This document shows positions 35,206 to 44,312 of a stretch of DNA of 64,000 bases, piece by piece. The notes under the pieces are model-generated. The model was not told the origin of the DNA. It did not search any database and saw nothing but the letters and a program-made list of their open reading frames with translations. The translations under genes were made by a program, and so were the position numbers. The stretch spans positions 1-64,000 of the forward strand of contig JBJEOA010000061.1 of NCBI GenBank assembly GCA_051880475.1, in the 5' to 3' direction. The first letter of the stretch is position 1, and each line of letters starts with the position of its first letter. The stretch is from JAUUSJ01 sp051880475. Lineage in GTDB: Bacteria > Bacillota > Clostridia > Lachnospirales > Lachnospiraceae.

Positions 35206-35227
35206 CATTAGACAAAACATGCACAAA
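35206..35227. promoter_or_regulatory. Second copy of the lacZ-upstream 22-bp motif
   Basis: An exact 22-bp copy of 32134-32155; similarity extends weakly to about 39 bp. It has no obvious gene in the promoter position on either strand. On the minus strand TTGTCT is followed after 16 nt by TAATGA, a possible promoter reading towards the micropeptide terminator. Confidence 0.5.
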
Positions 35228-35353
35228 ATTATACTTTTATTTCTATTATTGCCCAAATAACTCCTTTTATTTAACTATCATATTTCTATTTATCCTAAAT
35301 ATCTTTTAGAATCTTGAAGATAAAAAAGAGGTTCAAAAAATTTTAAAAAATAA

Positions 35354-35383
35354 AACCCAGAAGATTATCTAATCTCCTGGGTT
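35354..35383 (-). terminator. Terminator of the flavodoxin-fold reductase gene
   Basis: AACCCAGAAGATT (35354-35366) pairs with AATCTCCTGGGTT (35371-35383). The minus strand continues TTATTTTTT. Confidence 0.8.
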
Positions 35384-35444
35384 ATTCTATAGGGTTATTC
35401 TCTAGTTTACTTTAATATCCATATTTATCTAACTTTATTTCCTC

Positions 35445-36137
35445 TTAATTTTTCCACGGACGCTTTTTTTCTGTCCATCCTTTCGCTTTCCAATACTCAA
35501 CATCCACTTCATTCCAGCCACTTTTTTGCATCAATCTCATCATATTAAAAAACATTTTAGTCTTTAATGATGGCTTTATTTTTCCATAATTTTTCTTAAT
35601 TTTTTTTGCGAAATCATTCATTTTTTTCTCAATACGTTTTTTATTTTTATCGCTAACACTATTCCACGATACCGCTGCGATATTTATACCATATTTATAT
35701 ATTTTAGGAATTCCCCAGAAAAATGCACTATCCGCCATATCTTTATTGGTACTCTTCATTCCTGCACCAGCAGCCGTCGAAATACAAACAGCCTGCTTGT
35801 GAAACATAGTTTCTTCTGGACGATGTATCATCCACCGATAGCCATAGTGATCTAAGAATGCCTTCATCGCACCTGTGGCATGATATACATACACAGGACT
35901 TGCAAAAATAATGACATCTGCTGCATCCATAGCCTCTGTGATAGGTCTTAATTTTTGATAGTGAGGGCATAATGTCTCAGATTTTTTAAAACACTTCGTA
36001 CACCCAACGCAAAAAGAATCAAAATCTTTCGGAAGAAAAAATTCCGTAGTCTCACCTTCCAATTTTTCCGAAAGCATCTTTGCGATATGATATGTTGAGC
36101 CTTTATGGCTTTGTCCATGTATTATTACTATTTTCAT
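35445..36137 (-). CDS. NADPH-dependent FMN reductase-like (flavodoxin-fold) protein
   Basis: The 230-residue protein begins MKIVIIHGQSHKGSTYHIAK, the phosphate-binding loop of the flavodoxin fold. It continues with CVGCTKCFKKSETLCPHY, a Cys-rich segment typical of clostridial iron-sulfur flavoprotein-like reductases, and ASPVYVYHATGAMKAFLDH, the flavin-contacting SPVY motif. The C-terminal ~60 residues are basic and helical. The start at 36137 has AGAGGTGA upstream; the frame is open to 36176. It is likely a quinone or xenobiotic reductase; no partner gene nearby. Confidence 0.88.
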   Translation of the reverse strand: MKIVIIHGQSHKGSTYHIAKMLSEKLEGETTEFFLPKDFDSFCVGCTKCFKKSETLCPHYQKLRPITEAMDAADVIIFASPVYVYHATGAMKAFLDHYGYRWMIHRPEETMFHKQAVCISTAAGAGMKSTNKDMADSAFFWGIPKIYKYGINIAAVSWNSVSDKNKKRIEKKMNDFAKKIKKNYGKIKPSLKTKMFFNMMRLMQKSGWNEVDVEYWKAKGWTEKKRPWKN

Positions 36138-36202
36138 CCAATCACCTCTATCCGTTCTTTTCAATCGACTACCCATTATCTAAAATGAATGGTTTTTACA
36201 CT

Positions 36203-36370
36203 TTATTTTATAAAATCTCTTATAGACTCCCCTCTCATATCATCCAACATTTTATCAAGTAATCTCTCCTGATATCCCGCTTTTTTTGTCGTCCGAATCA
36301 TATCTGATATTTCCATCAGACAGAGAAGAGTTATTTTATCACGCTTAAGCAATTCTAATATATTCAGACA
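36203..36370 (-). pseudogene. Possible C-terminal gene remnant
   Basis: The minus strand is open for about 56 codons ending in TAA at 36203, with a helical sequence LLKRDKITLLCLMEISDMIR, then TKKAGYQERLLDKML. There is no upstream start with a ribosome site, and a TGA stop precedes the frame. It looks like the tail of a lost gene, possibly a regulator. Low certainty. Confidence 0.3.
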
Positions 36371-36386
36371 ATGCGTTCAACGTATC

Positions 36387-37598
36387 TTAATCTGTACAAA
36401 ATACATACTTTTCTAATCGCTCAAAAGCCTCCCTCACTCTAGAAAACGGAAGAGCTAAATTCATGCGAATATGACATGGGCCGTGGAACATACGACCGTC
36501 CTGCCACGCAACACCTACATCCCACCCTGATTTTTGAAGTTCATCTATTGTCTTTCCATGTTTTTGGCAAAATTTCGTACAATCTAAAAATAGCATATAA
36601 GTTCCCTCTGGGCGAGCGACCTCAACACCGTCAAAATGCTCCTCAATATAATTACAGGCAAATTCTACATTTTCTGTGAGTACCTGACAAAGCTCGTCCA
36701 CCCACTCATAGCCCTCTGGTTTATAAGCACCAATTAATGCATACATAGACAATACATTCATAGAATTATAATGGGATAGAGAGGACTCCTTCTCAATTCT
36801 CTCTCGAAGCCATTGATTATAAATAATATGATAAGATCCAACTAATCCCGCTAGATTAAAAGTTTTAGACGGAGCATAAATGGCAACCGTACGATTTTTC
36901 GCATCCTCTGAGACAGACTGAGTTGGAATATGCTTATTTCCGTACAGAATAATATCTGACCAAATTTCATCGGAAATTACATATACATCATGCTTTTTGT
37001 AGATTTCCATCGCTTTTTCAATCTCCCATCTCTCCCAGACACGACCACAAGGATTATGTGGAGAACAAAAAATTGCAGCATGAATTTTATGTCTCACTAT
37101 TTTTCTCTCCATATCCTCAAAATCCATACGCCAAATTTTATTTTCATCTAAATACAGAGGACTGTGGATAATATGATACCCATTATTTTCCACACAAGAT
37201 GTAAATCCGATATAAGTTGGAGAGTGAAGCAAAACATTATCTCCCTTCGAACATATCACATTTAATGTGCTGACAACACCTCCAAGCACACCATTTTCAT
37301 ATCCGATATGCTTCCTTGATAATCCGTCAACTCCATTTCTCTTTTTCTGCCACGCCAAAATCGCATCTATATATTCTCTGCGTGGTTTGAAATATCCATA
37401 AGCAGGATGCTTTGCACGCTCTATAATTGCCTCTGGAATGGTAGGAACCGTGGGAAAATTCATGTCGGCAACCCACATAGGAATTGCGTCAAACCCCTCC
37501 TTTGGAGCGCCAGGTGCAAACCCAGTTTTCCCCAAATCATCTACCGCAATCGCATCAAAACCTTTTCGCTCCATGATAGATGTAAAATCGTATTTCAT
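36387..37598 (-). CDS. MalY/PatB-type PLP C-S lyase or aminotransferase
   Basis: The 403-residue fold-type I PLP enzyme begins with KGFDAIPMWVADMNFPTVP, the MalY/PatB N-terminal pattern. It has FCSPHNPCGRVW, DEIWSDIILYG and the PLP lysine in APSKTFNLAGL. These enzymes cleave cystathionine or cysteine conjugates to pyruvate, ammonia and a thiol; some also act as regulators. It is monocistronic. Confidence 0.92.
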   Translation of the reverse strand: MKYDFTSIMERKGFDAIAVDDLGKTGFAPGAPKEGFDAIPMWVADMNFPTVPTIPEAIIERAKHPAYGYFKPRREYIDAILAWQKKRNGVDGLSRKHIGYENGVLGGVVSTLNVICSKGDNVLLHSPTYIGFTSCVENNGYHIIHSPLYLDENKIWRMDFEDMERKIVRHKIHAAIFCSPHNPCGRVWERWEIEKAMEIYKKHDVYVISDEIWSDIILYGNKHIPTQSVSEDAKNRTVAIYAPSKTFNLAGLVGSYHIIYNQWLRERIEKESSLSHYNSMNVLSMYALIGAYKPEGYEWVDELCQVLTENVEFACNYIEEHFDGVEVARPEGTYMLFLDCTKFCQKHGKTIDELQKSGWDVGVAWQDGRMFHGPCHIRMNLALPFSRVREAFERLEKYVFCTD

Positions 37599-37711
37599 TC
37601 TTTTTCTTCCTTCTTTCTGCTATTTTTTACCCAATTTAACTTATTTTAGTATAATGTTTTTTCCCATTGTAAGTAAAAATGACTTTCCTTCTTAATTTTA
37701 CTGTTCCAAAA

Positions 37712-40057
37712 CTATATAATTAACATGGCAATCACTCGGAATAAAAATGCTGCTACCCATGCCACAAAACACTGCCATATCACAACACCTACTGCCCATT
37801 TTACTCCCATTTCACGTTTTATAGAAGCAATTGCCGCAACACAAGGTGTATAAAGCAAACTAAAGATAAGCAAAGAGCCAGCGGCAACGGAACTTATCGC
37901 CATCTGGATACCTCCCTCTGCCCCAAATAATACTTCCAATACAGATACAACACTCTCTTTTGCCATGAAGCCACTAATCAAAGAAGTGCAGATTCTCCAA
38001 TCTCCAAGTCCTAGCGGTGCAAATAAAGGTGCAATCTGGCCTGAAATCATTGCCATAATGCTATCTGAGGAATTATCCACAAGATTAAAATGTAAATCAA
38101 AGCTCTGAAGACACCAAACAACAATCGTTGCGATAAGGATTACGGAGAATGCTTTTTGTAAGAAATCCTTTGCTTTTTCCCACATTAATTGGATTGTACT
38201 TCTAAGACTTGGGAGACGATAATTTGGTAGTTCCATAACAAACGGAACTGCCTCTCCCTTAAATAATACTTTTTTATAAAAAAATGCGATAATAATACCC
38301 ATGATAATTCCCAAAAGATATAAACCAGTCATAACAAGACCACCCTTTTTAGGGAAAAATGCATTTACAAAAAAAGCATAAATTGGAAGTTTTGCTGTAC
38401 AGCTCATAAACGGTGTCAATAAAATAGTCATTTTTCGGTCACGCTCACTTGGAAGAGTTCTCGTAGACATAACCGCTGGAACGGTACAGCCAAAACCAAT
38501 CAACATCGGAACGATACTTCGTCCAGATAATCCAATTTTTCGGAGCAATTTATCCATAAAAAAGGCAACTCTCGCAATATAACCACTGTCCTCTAATAAG
38601 GATAGAAAGAAAAACATCGTAACGACGATAGGTAAAAAGCTCAGTACACCTCCGACACCTTCGAAAATACCATCAATAACTAGATTGTGAAGCACTTCAT
38701 TTACTTTTCCAACCGTCATAGCCTTGTCAACAAAATCTGTCAATGCCCCAATTCCAATTTCAAGTAGCCCCTGAAGCCACGCTCCAATGACATTAAACGT
38801 AAGATAAAATACGCATGCCATAATTCCCGCAAAAATAGGAATTGCTGTATATTTTCCAGTCAGAATATTATCAAGTTTTTGACTTCTCATATGTTCTTTA
38901 CTTTCCCGAGGTTTCTTTACACATTTCTCACAAATTCTTTCTATGAAAGAAAATCTCATATCCGCAATGGCTGCACTTCTATCTAATTTTCGCTCATTCT
39001 CCATTTGAATCGTAATATGCTCTAATGTCTCTAACTCATTTTTATCTAATCCCAAATTATTTAAAATGAGCGAGTCTCCCTCAATCGACTTGCTTGCTGC
39101 AAATTGAAGAGGCAATTTCGCCTTTATCGCATGGTCATCTATTAAATGACAGACTGCGTGGATACATCTATGTACCGCACCTCCATTATCGTCTTTTAAA
39201 CAAAAATCCTGCCTTAAAGGCTTCTCCTGATATTTTGCAATATGTAAAGCATGGGTAATCAACTCATCAACACCTTGATTTTTCGCCGCTGAAATTGGAA
39301 CTACTGGAACACCAAGCATATCCTCCATCGTATTAATATCAATGGAACCTCCGTTTCCTGTCAATTCATCCATCATATTAAGCGCCACAACCATAGGTCT
39401 ATCCATCTCCAAAAGCTGCATCGTAAGATATAAATTTCTCTCAATATTTGTCGCATCTACAATATTAATAATGGCATCTGGTTTCTCCCCCAAGACAAAA
39501 TCCCTTGAAACTAACTCCTCGCTAGAATACGGAGACATAGAATAAATACCTGGAAGGTCAGTAATCAATGTATTATGATGTCCTAAAATCGCTCCGTCTT
39601 TTCTATCTACCGTTACACCCGGAAAATTTCCGACATGCTGATTTGCCCCTGTAAGTCGATTAAATAAAGTCGTCTTTCCACAATTTTGATTTCCAACTAA
39701 AGCGAAAGTTAATACATGGTCATCGGACAAAGGAGTGCCACTTCCCTTGACATGATGAACTCCCGGCTCTCCAAGTGCAGGATGATAAGAGCGTTTTTTT
39801 CTCTGTTTTGTCTGAATATCTCCTGAACTTTCTTTTAATTTTGTAACTGTGATTTTATCTGCATCGTCTAAACGCAGCGTTAATTCATATCCATGTAATC
39901 GAAGTTCCACTGGGTCTCCCATCGGAGCAAATTTTACTACAGTAACCTCAGCCCCAGGAATTACACCCATATCTAAAAAATGCTGCCGCAGGGCACCTTC
40001 TCCGCCCACAATATCAATTCGGGCACTCTCTCCTATCTTTAATTCTTTTAGCGTCAT
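37712..40057 (-). CDS. feoB: FeoA-FeoB fusion ferrous iron transporter
   Basis: From the start at 40057 the protein has 781 residues. Residues 1 to about 75 form a FeoA SH3-like domain (MTLKELKIGESARI and FLDMGVIPGAEV). A FeoB G domain follows near residue 115: GNQNCGKTTLFNRLTG, NFPGVTVDRK, DLPGIYSMSPYS and ALNMMDE. The C-terminal half is the membrane permease with two Gate segments and the conserved GFGCTVPAVMSTRTL. It imports Fe2+. GGAGGA lies 6 nt before the chosen ATG; the frame is open to 40111. A consensus promoter lies at 40127-40155. Confidence 0.95.
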   Translation of the reverse strand: MTLKELKIGESARIDIVGGEGALRQHFLDMGVIPGAEVTVVKFAPMGDPVELRLHGYELTLRLDDADKITVTKLKESSGDIQTKQRKKRSYHPALGEPGVHHVKGSGTPLSDDHVLTFALVGNQNCGKTTLFNRLTGANQHVGNFPGVTVDRKDGAILGHHNTLITDLPGIYSMSPYSSEELVSRDFVLGEKPDAIINIVDATNIERNLYLTMQLLEMDRPMVVALNMMDELTGNGGSIDINTMEDMLGVPVVPISAAKNQGVDELITHALHIAKYQEKPLRQDFCLKDDNGGAVHRCIHAVCHLIDDHAIKAKLPLQFAASKSIEGDSLILNNLGLDKNELETLEHITIQMENERKLDRSAAIADMRFSFIERICEKCVKKPRESKEHMRSQKLDNILTGKYTAIPIFAGIMACVFYLTFNVIGAWLQGLLEIGIGALTDFVDKAMTVGKVNEVLHNLVIDGIFEGVGGVLSFLPIVVTMFFFLSLLEDSGYIARVAFFMDKLLRKIGLSGRSIVPMLIGFGCTVPAVMSTRTLPSERDRKMTILLTPFMSCTAKLPIYAFFVNAFFPKKGGLVMTGLYLLGIIMGIIIAFFYKKVLFKGEAVPFVMELPNYRLPSLRSTIQLMWEKAKDFLQKAFSVILIATIVVWCLQSFDLHFNLVDNSSDSIMAMISGQIAPLFAPLGLGDWRICTSLISGFMAKESVVSVLEVLFGAEGGIQMAISSVAAGSLLIFSLLYTPCVAAIASIKREMGVKWAVGVVIWQCFVAWVAAFLFRVIAMLII

Positions 40058-40126
40058 ATGTATTCCTCCATTTTTCTCTATCCAACTGCTAGAAAATCTA
40101 TTTATAAACATCTTCTACCTAAAGTT

Positions 40127-40155
40127 AGTATATTGTAACTGATATTTTTTGTCAA
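40127..40155 (-). promoter_or_regulatory. feoAB promoter with palindromic operator-like sequence
   Basis: On the minus strand TTGACA (complement of 40150-40155) is 17 nt from TATACT (complement of 40127-40132), a near-consensus sigma-A promoter. The sequence TATACTAACTTTAGGTA overlaps the -10 region and contains the palindrome CTAACTTTAG. Its TTAGGTA half resembles DtxR/IdeR-type iron boxes. Iron control is an inference. Confidence 0.7.
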
Positions 40156-40173
40156 TAACAGGAGTGACAAAAA

Positions 40174-40205
40174 AATAATCCTAGTTATCACTAACTAAGA
40201 TTATT
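40174..40205 (-). terminator. Terminator of eutH
   Basis: AATAATC-CT-AGTT pairs with AACT-AA-GATTATT, and the minus strand continues with seven T. It overlaps the eutH stop codon and insulates feoAB. Confidence 0.8.
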
Positions 40206-41280
40206 TTTTATCCATATTTTTAGTTGTAAAATATGCCAAAATGAGTGCTGCAACACCTGCTGTCAATTTTCCAACCACAACTGGCATAATCATAGTGGGC
40301 TGAACCCCCGCTGTAAAGCCCAAATGTGCCCCAAACGTCGAAGTTGCTGGAACAAGCCAAGCCGTGTTCATAATAATGCCTCTTTTTTTCATACTCTTCA
40401 TCATCGTATATACTGGCACAGAATTTGCCAATGTAAATACAATTCCTGCGGCGCTAATGGAGTCGAGTCCAATCTTTCTTCCGATACTATTTAGCGGTCT
40501 ATCTAATATTTTCACTAAAATTGTTAAAATAGGAAATGTCCCAAGAAGAACAATTGCAATTTTTGAAACAGTATCCATTCCGTCCATAATCGGTGCCATT
40601 CCTTTTATAATCGCAATTCCTGTCAGGTACTCAAACGCTGCGCAAGCAAGTCCAATATAAATTAGTATTGTAATTAGTTGTCCAAAAATCGTGCAGCCTT
40701 GTATCATCTTATCTGGTATTATTTTAAGTCCCAGCACCAATACAATAGAAATGGCCAAAATTGGAATTGTATTTCTCACAACAAGGCTAAGAGAAAATCC
40801 TGCGACAATTCCTCCTACAATACAACCAATCGGAATACTGATAAACCCTATCAGCAACCCTTGTGAAAAATAAGAAATATCCTCTTTTTCTATAAGCCTA
40901 AGACCAACTGGAATAGAAAATACTAAGGTGCAGCCAAACATCGCTGCGACAATCGTCCCCGCAAATAGTCCCGCCTGCTCATTTTGTGCAAGTTCCATCG
41001 CCAAAGAATATCCACCCATATCATTCGCCAAAATAGCACCAAAAATAGCGGGATCCGCCCCAATTACTGTACAGACAGGTATAATAATTGGGCCAAGCAA
41101 TTTTGAAATAACTGGAGCTAGACAAATAATTCCGACCATTCCAAGTGCCAAAGACCCCATCGCCCGAAATCCCTCATCAAACTTTTCCCCAATTCCAAAG
41201 CGATTTCCCGCAATCTTATCCGCCGCTCCGATCAAAACTCCAACCGCCATAATCCGCAAAATCATCTGGTCAAATGTCAT
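40201..41280 (-). CDS. eutH: EutH-family ethanolamine permease
   Basis: The 359-residue protein has about ten hydrophobic segments. It carries the EutH pattern ADKIAGNRFGIGEKFDEGF, AILANDMGGYSLAMELA and GAHLGFTAGVQPTM. EutH allows ethanolamine uptake. The gene normally sits in a large eut operon, but no ammonia-lyase, microcompartment shell or EutVW regulator gene is near. It has its own terminator. Here it may serve scavenging or carry another substrate. Confidence 0.9.
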   Translation of the reverse strand: MTFDQMILRIMAVGVLIGAADKIAGNRFGIGEKFDEGFRAMGSLALGMVGIICLAPVISKLLGPIIIPVCTVIGADPAIFGAILANDMGGYSLAMELAQNEQAGLFAGTIVAAMFGCTLVFSIPVGLRLIEKEDISYFSQGLLIGFISIPIGCIVGGIVAGFSLSLVVRNTIPILAISIVLVLGLKIIPDKMIQGCTIFGQLITILIYIGLACAAFEYLTGIAIIKGMAPIMDGMDTVSKIAIVLLGTFPILTILVKILDRPLNSIGRKIGLDSISAAGIVFTLANSVPVYTMMKSMKKRGIIMNTAWLVPATSTFGAHLGFTAGVQPTMIMPVVVGKLTAGVAALILAYFTTKNMDKK

Positions 41281-41397
41281 CTCTTTGCCCCTATCTACTC
41301 TATATATTCTTTTATTTTTTCTCTATTTTTATAATATTTCTTGTTGTTTATCAGATATCATAATTTTTTATTTTTCTTTTTTATCTCTCGTTTTTTA

Positions 41398-42087
41398 CTA
41401 GACATAATATACTTTCTTCGTATCAAGGCAGACACAGGCAAGTTTACCTCCAAATACTTTTCCACAATCAATTGCGATATGGCGGTTTTTTACAATAATC
41501 TTTCCCGTATTTCCACTTTGCAGCACGGTCGGCGTATGACCCGTCACTAAATATTTATTCTTAAAATATACTTTATTATAATCTGTAGGCTTAAAGATAA
41601 GTTCCTCAATAGAATAATCATCCAAATCTCTGTCTTTAGAGAAATTATCAAGTCCAGCATGAACTAAAATATACTCTTTTTTATCAACGGTGACAATATC
41701 ATAAGGCTCAAACTCTTCTAGATATTCAAGAATAGACATTCGCCCTTCCTCATCTAGACTCTGAAATTGCTCAAGCGTCACCTCTCCTCCGTCCTCTTGC
41801 CATTTTCTTAGCTCTTTCATCATCTCTTTATCTAAATTATTTTCTCCACTAGCAAGAGCCTTTGTCAATTTACTCAAAATTTTATAGGCTATATACTCAT
41901 GTTCTCCAATAATCGGATAGACATTTGGCCGCATCATCATATCCTGTAAGACTTTAATCGGATCTGGTCCGTGGTCAATACAGTTTCCTAATATATACAA
42001 ATCATCCTTATCTGAAAACTTAATTTTCTTTAATATTTTTTCATAGGCGTCAAACTCGCCATGTATACCAGACATCACATATATCAT
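41398..42087 (-). CDS. Calcineurin-like phosphoesterase homologue with mutated metal motifs
   Basis: The 229-residue protein aligns along its length with PrpA/bis(5'-nucleosyl)-tetraphosphatase-type metallophosphoesterases. The three metal-binding motifs are all altered: SGIHGEFD for SDIHG, GNCIDHG for GDxVDRG, and GEHEY for GNHE. The lost residues include the first metal Asp, the bridging Asp and the Asn. Later motifs are intact: LVHAGLD, VTGHTPTV and AIDCG. The open frame and good downstream conservation argue for a maintained pseudo-enzyme rather than decay. GGAGAAATT precedes the ATG. Confidence 0.88.
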   Translation of the reverse strand: MIYVMSGIHGEFDAYEKILKKIKFSDKDDLYILGNCIDHGPDPIKVLQDMMMRPNVYPIIGEHEYIAYKILSKLTKALASGENNLDKEMMKELRKWQEDGGEVTLEQFQSLDEEGRMSILEYLEEFEPYDIVTVDKKEYILVHAGLDNFSKDRDLDDYSIEELIFKPTDYNKVYFKNKYLVTGHTPTVLQSGNTGKIIVKNRHIAIDCGKVFGGKLACVCLDTKKVYYV

Positions 42088-42190
42088 AATTTCTCCTCCG
42101 TTCTATAAAAGCTGAATTTATTATATCATAAGATAAATTACAAGAAAAGTAGACTTTCTAAATCTTTCTCTTCTTTTGAACGAATAAAAA

Positions 42191-42222
42191 AAAGAGAAGA
42201 ATCTCAATTCTTCCCTTTTTTT
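42191..42222 (-). terminator. Terminator of ftsH
   Basis: GAGAAGAA and TTCTTCCC form a stem around a short loop between A-rich and T-rich flanks; the minus strand ends in a run of T. It lies about 50 nt beyond the ftsH stop. Confidence 0.65.
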
Positions 42223-42274
42223 AATTATAAATTTATGTTTTTAGAGAAGAAACCTTAAATAAAACTTACTTTTA

Positions 42275-44113
42275 TTATTCTGATTTCATCTCAATTTTCT
42301 CGCGAGTTAAAATCTCCATAAACTCGTCTCCTGTAATTGTCTCCTTCTCATACAAGAACTGTGCAATTTCATCGAGTTTTCTTCGATTATCCGTCAAGAG
42401 TTTTTTCGCCTTCTCATGCTGTGTTTTTACAAGCTCCACAACCTTCTTGTCAATTTGATTTTGCGTTTCAGCGGAACAAACAAGAGAAGTATCTCCGCCA
42501 AGATACTGATTATTCATAGTTTCCATTGCTACCATATCAAACTCATCATTCATACCATATCTCGTAATCATCGCGCGGGCGAGTTTTGTGGCCTGCTCAA
42601 TATCATTTGCAGCACCAGTTGTAATCTGTCCAAAAATAATTTCCTCCGCCGCACGTCCCGCAGTAAAGGTAGCAATTTTATTCTCAATCTCTTCTTTTGT
42701 CATTAAATATTTATCTGCCTGCTCTACTTGCATTGTATAGCCAAGTGCTCCCGATGTACGAGGGATAATCGTAATCTTTTGAACAGGCGCAGAATGTGTC
42801 TGCAATGCTGCGACAAGGGCGTGACCAACCTCATGATAGGCAACAACACATTTTTCCTTGTCAGAGAGAATCGCATTTTTCTTTTGATAACCAGCGATAA
42901 CAACCTCAACACTCTCCTCCAAATCTGCCTGATAAACAATATGACGATTATTACGCACTGCTCGAAGAGCCGCCTCATTTACAATATTAGCAAGCTCCGC
43001 ACCAGATGCTCCTGACGCCATTCTCGCTATTGTGTGGAAATTTACATTATCCGCAAGCTTGATTTTCTTTGCGTGAACTCTCAAAATCGCCTCACGACCT
43101 GCCAAATCTGGAAGCTCAACAGGAACTCTTCTATCAAAACGTCCTGGACGAGTGAGAGCTGGGTCTAGGGATTCTGGTCTATTTGTAGCCGCCAAAATAA
43201 TAACACCTGTGTTTCCACCAAATCCATCCATTTCTGTTAGAAGCTGGTTTAATGTCTGCTCTCTCTCATCATTTCCACCAATATTTCCTCCATCTCTCTT
43301 TTTACCGATAGCATCAATCTCATCAATAAAAACAATACAAGGAGCTTTCTCTTTTGCCTGTTGGAATAAATCACGCACCTTTGAGGCGCCCATTCCGACA
43401 AACATTTCTACAAACTCTGAGCCAGACATAGAGAAAAATGGCACATCTGCCTCGCCGGCTACTGCCTTTGCGAGCATTGTCTTACCAGTTCCCGGAGGTC
43501 CAACTAAGAGAACTCCTTTTGGCATCGAGGCACCAATCTCAGAATATTTCTTTGGATTATGAAGATAATCCACAATCTCCGCTAAATTCTCCTTCGCCTC
43601 ATCTTCTCCTGCCACATCATCAAAACGGATTCCCTCGGAAGATGGCACGTAAACCTTAGCATTGCTCTTTCCCATTCCAAACATCATGGAATTTTTGCCA
43701 CCCATATTTTCCATCATCTTCTTACTCATTTTCTGACCTAACCACAAAAACAATGCCAACGGAAGTATTGTAGTTAATAAGATGCTCAAAAATGGCGACA
43801 TCTGCTTTTGAATATCTTTTGTAAATTTCGCTCCTGACTCATAAAGACGATCCGTAAGACCAGGGTCATTCATAATGCCCGTCTTATACACTTTAGAATC
43901 ATTCTTATCCGTAAATATGATTTCTGAGTCATTTACCTGTACTCTAGAAATATTTTTTTCCTCTGTCATCTTCATAAATGTCTCATATCCCACTTCCTGC
44001 ATCCCATAATGAGATAAAATCGGTGTGATAAACATATTACTAACAAGAAGAATAATTAAAACAATACTATAATAAAAAATAAGCGGTTTTTTTGATGGTT
44101 TTACTTCTTTCAT
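42275..44113 (-). CDS. ftsH: ATP-dependent zinc metalloprotease FtsH
   Basis: The 612-residue membrane protease has two N-terminal transmembrane helices (about 11-30 and 108-126) around an extracellular segment. An AAA domain follows with Walker A GPPGTGKT, Walker B CIVFIDEIDAIG, and the second-region Arg fingers in RPGRFDRR. The zinc site HEVGH lies in the peptidase domain, with a later acidic ligand. It degrades misassembled membrane proteins and short-lived regulators. The C-terminal tail is short. Confidence 0.96.
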   Translation of the reverse strand: MKEVKPSKKPLIFYYSIVLIILLVSNMFITPILSHYGMQEVGYETFMKMTEEKNISRVQVNDSEIIFTDKNDSKVYKTGIMNDPGLTDRLYESGAKFTKDIQKQMSPFLSILLTTILPLALFLWLGQKMSKKMMENMGGKNSMMFGMGKSNAKVYVPSSEGIRFDDVAGEDEAKENLAEIVDYLHNPKKYSEIGASMPKGVLLVGPPGTGKTMLAKAVAGEADVPFFSMSGSEFVEMFVGMGASKVRDLFQQAKEKAPCIVFIDEIDAIGKKRDGGNIGGNDEREQTLNQLLTEMDGFGGNTGVIILAATNRPESLDPALTRPGRFDRRVPVELPDLAGREAILRVHAKKIKLADNVNFHTIARMASGASGAELANIVNEAALRAVRNNRHIVYQADLEESVEVVIAGYQKKNAILSDKEKCVVAYHEVGHALVAALQTHSAPVQKITIIPRTSGALGYTMQVEQADKYLMTKEEIENKIATFTAGRAAEEIIFGQITTGAANDIEQATKLARAMITRYGMNDEFDMVAMETMNNQYLGGDTSLVCSAETQNQIDKKVVELVKTQHEKAKKLLTDNRRKLDEIAQFLYEKETITGDEFMEILTREKIEMKSE

Positions 44114-44312
44114 TTAGTTTCTCCTTCTATATTTCTCATTGCTTATATCCCCCAAAAAAGGAATTTTTGTTTCACTTTGTGCTATTATTAGCAAAATAAT
44201 AATATAAGCTCTTTGTTTGTTATCATACAATATTTTACCCATTTTCCATATAGACAAAAATACCATTATGTAAAAATTTTTCTTTCGATTTTCTTACAAT
44301 ACTAAGAAAAAT

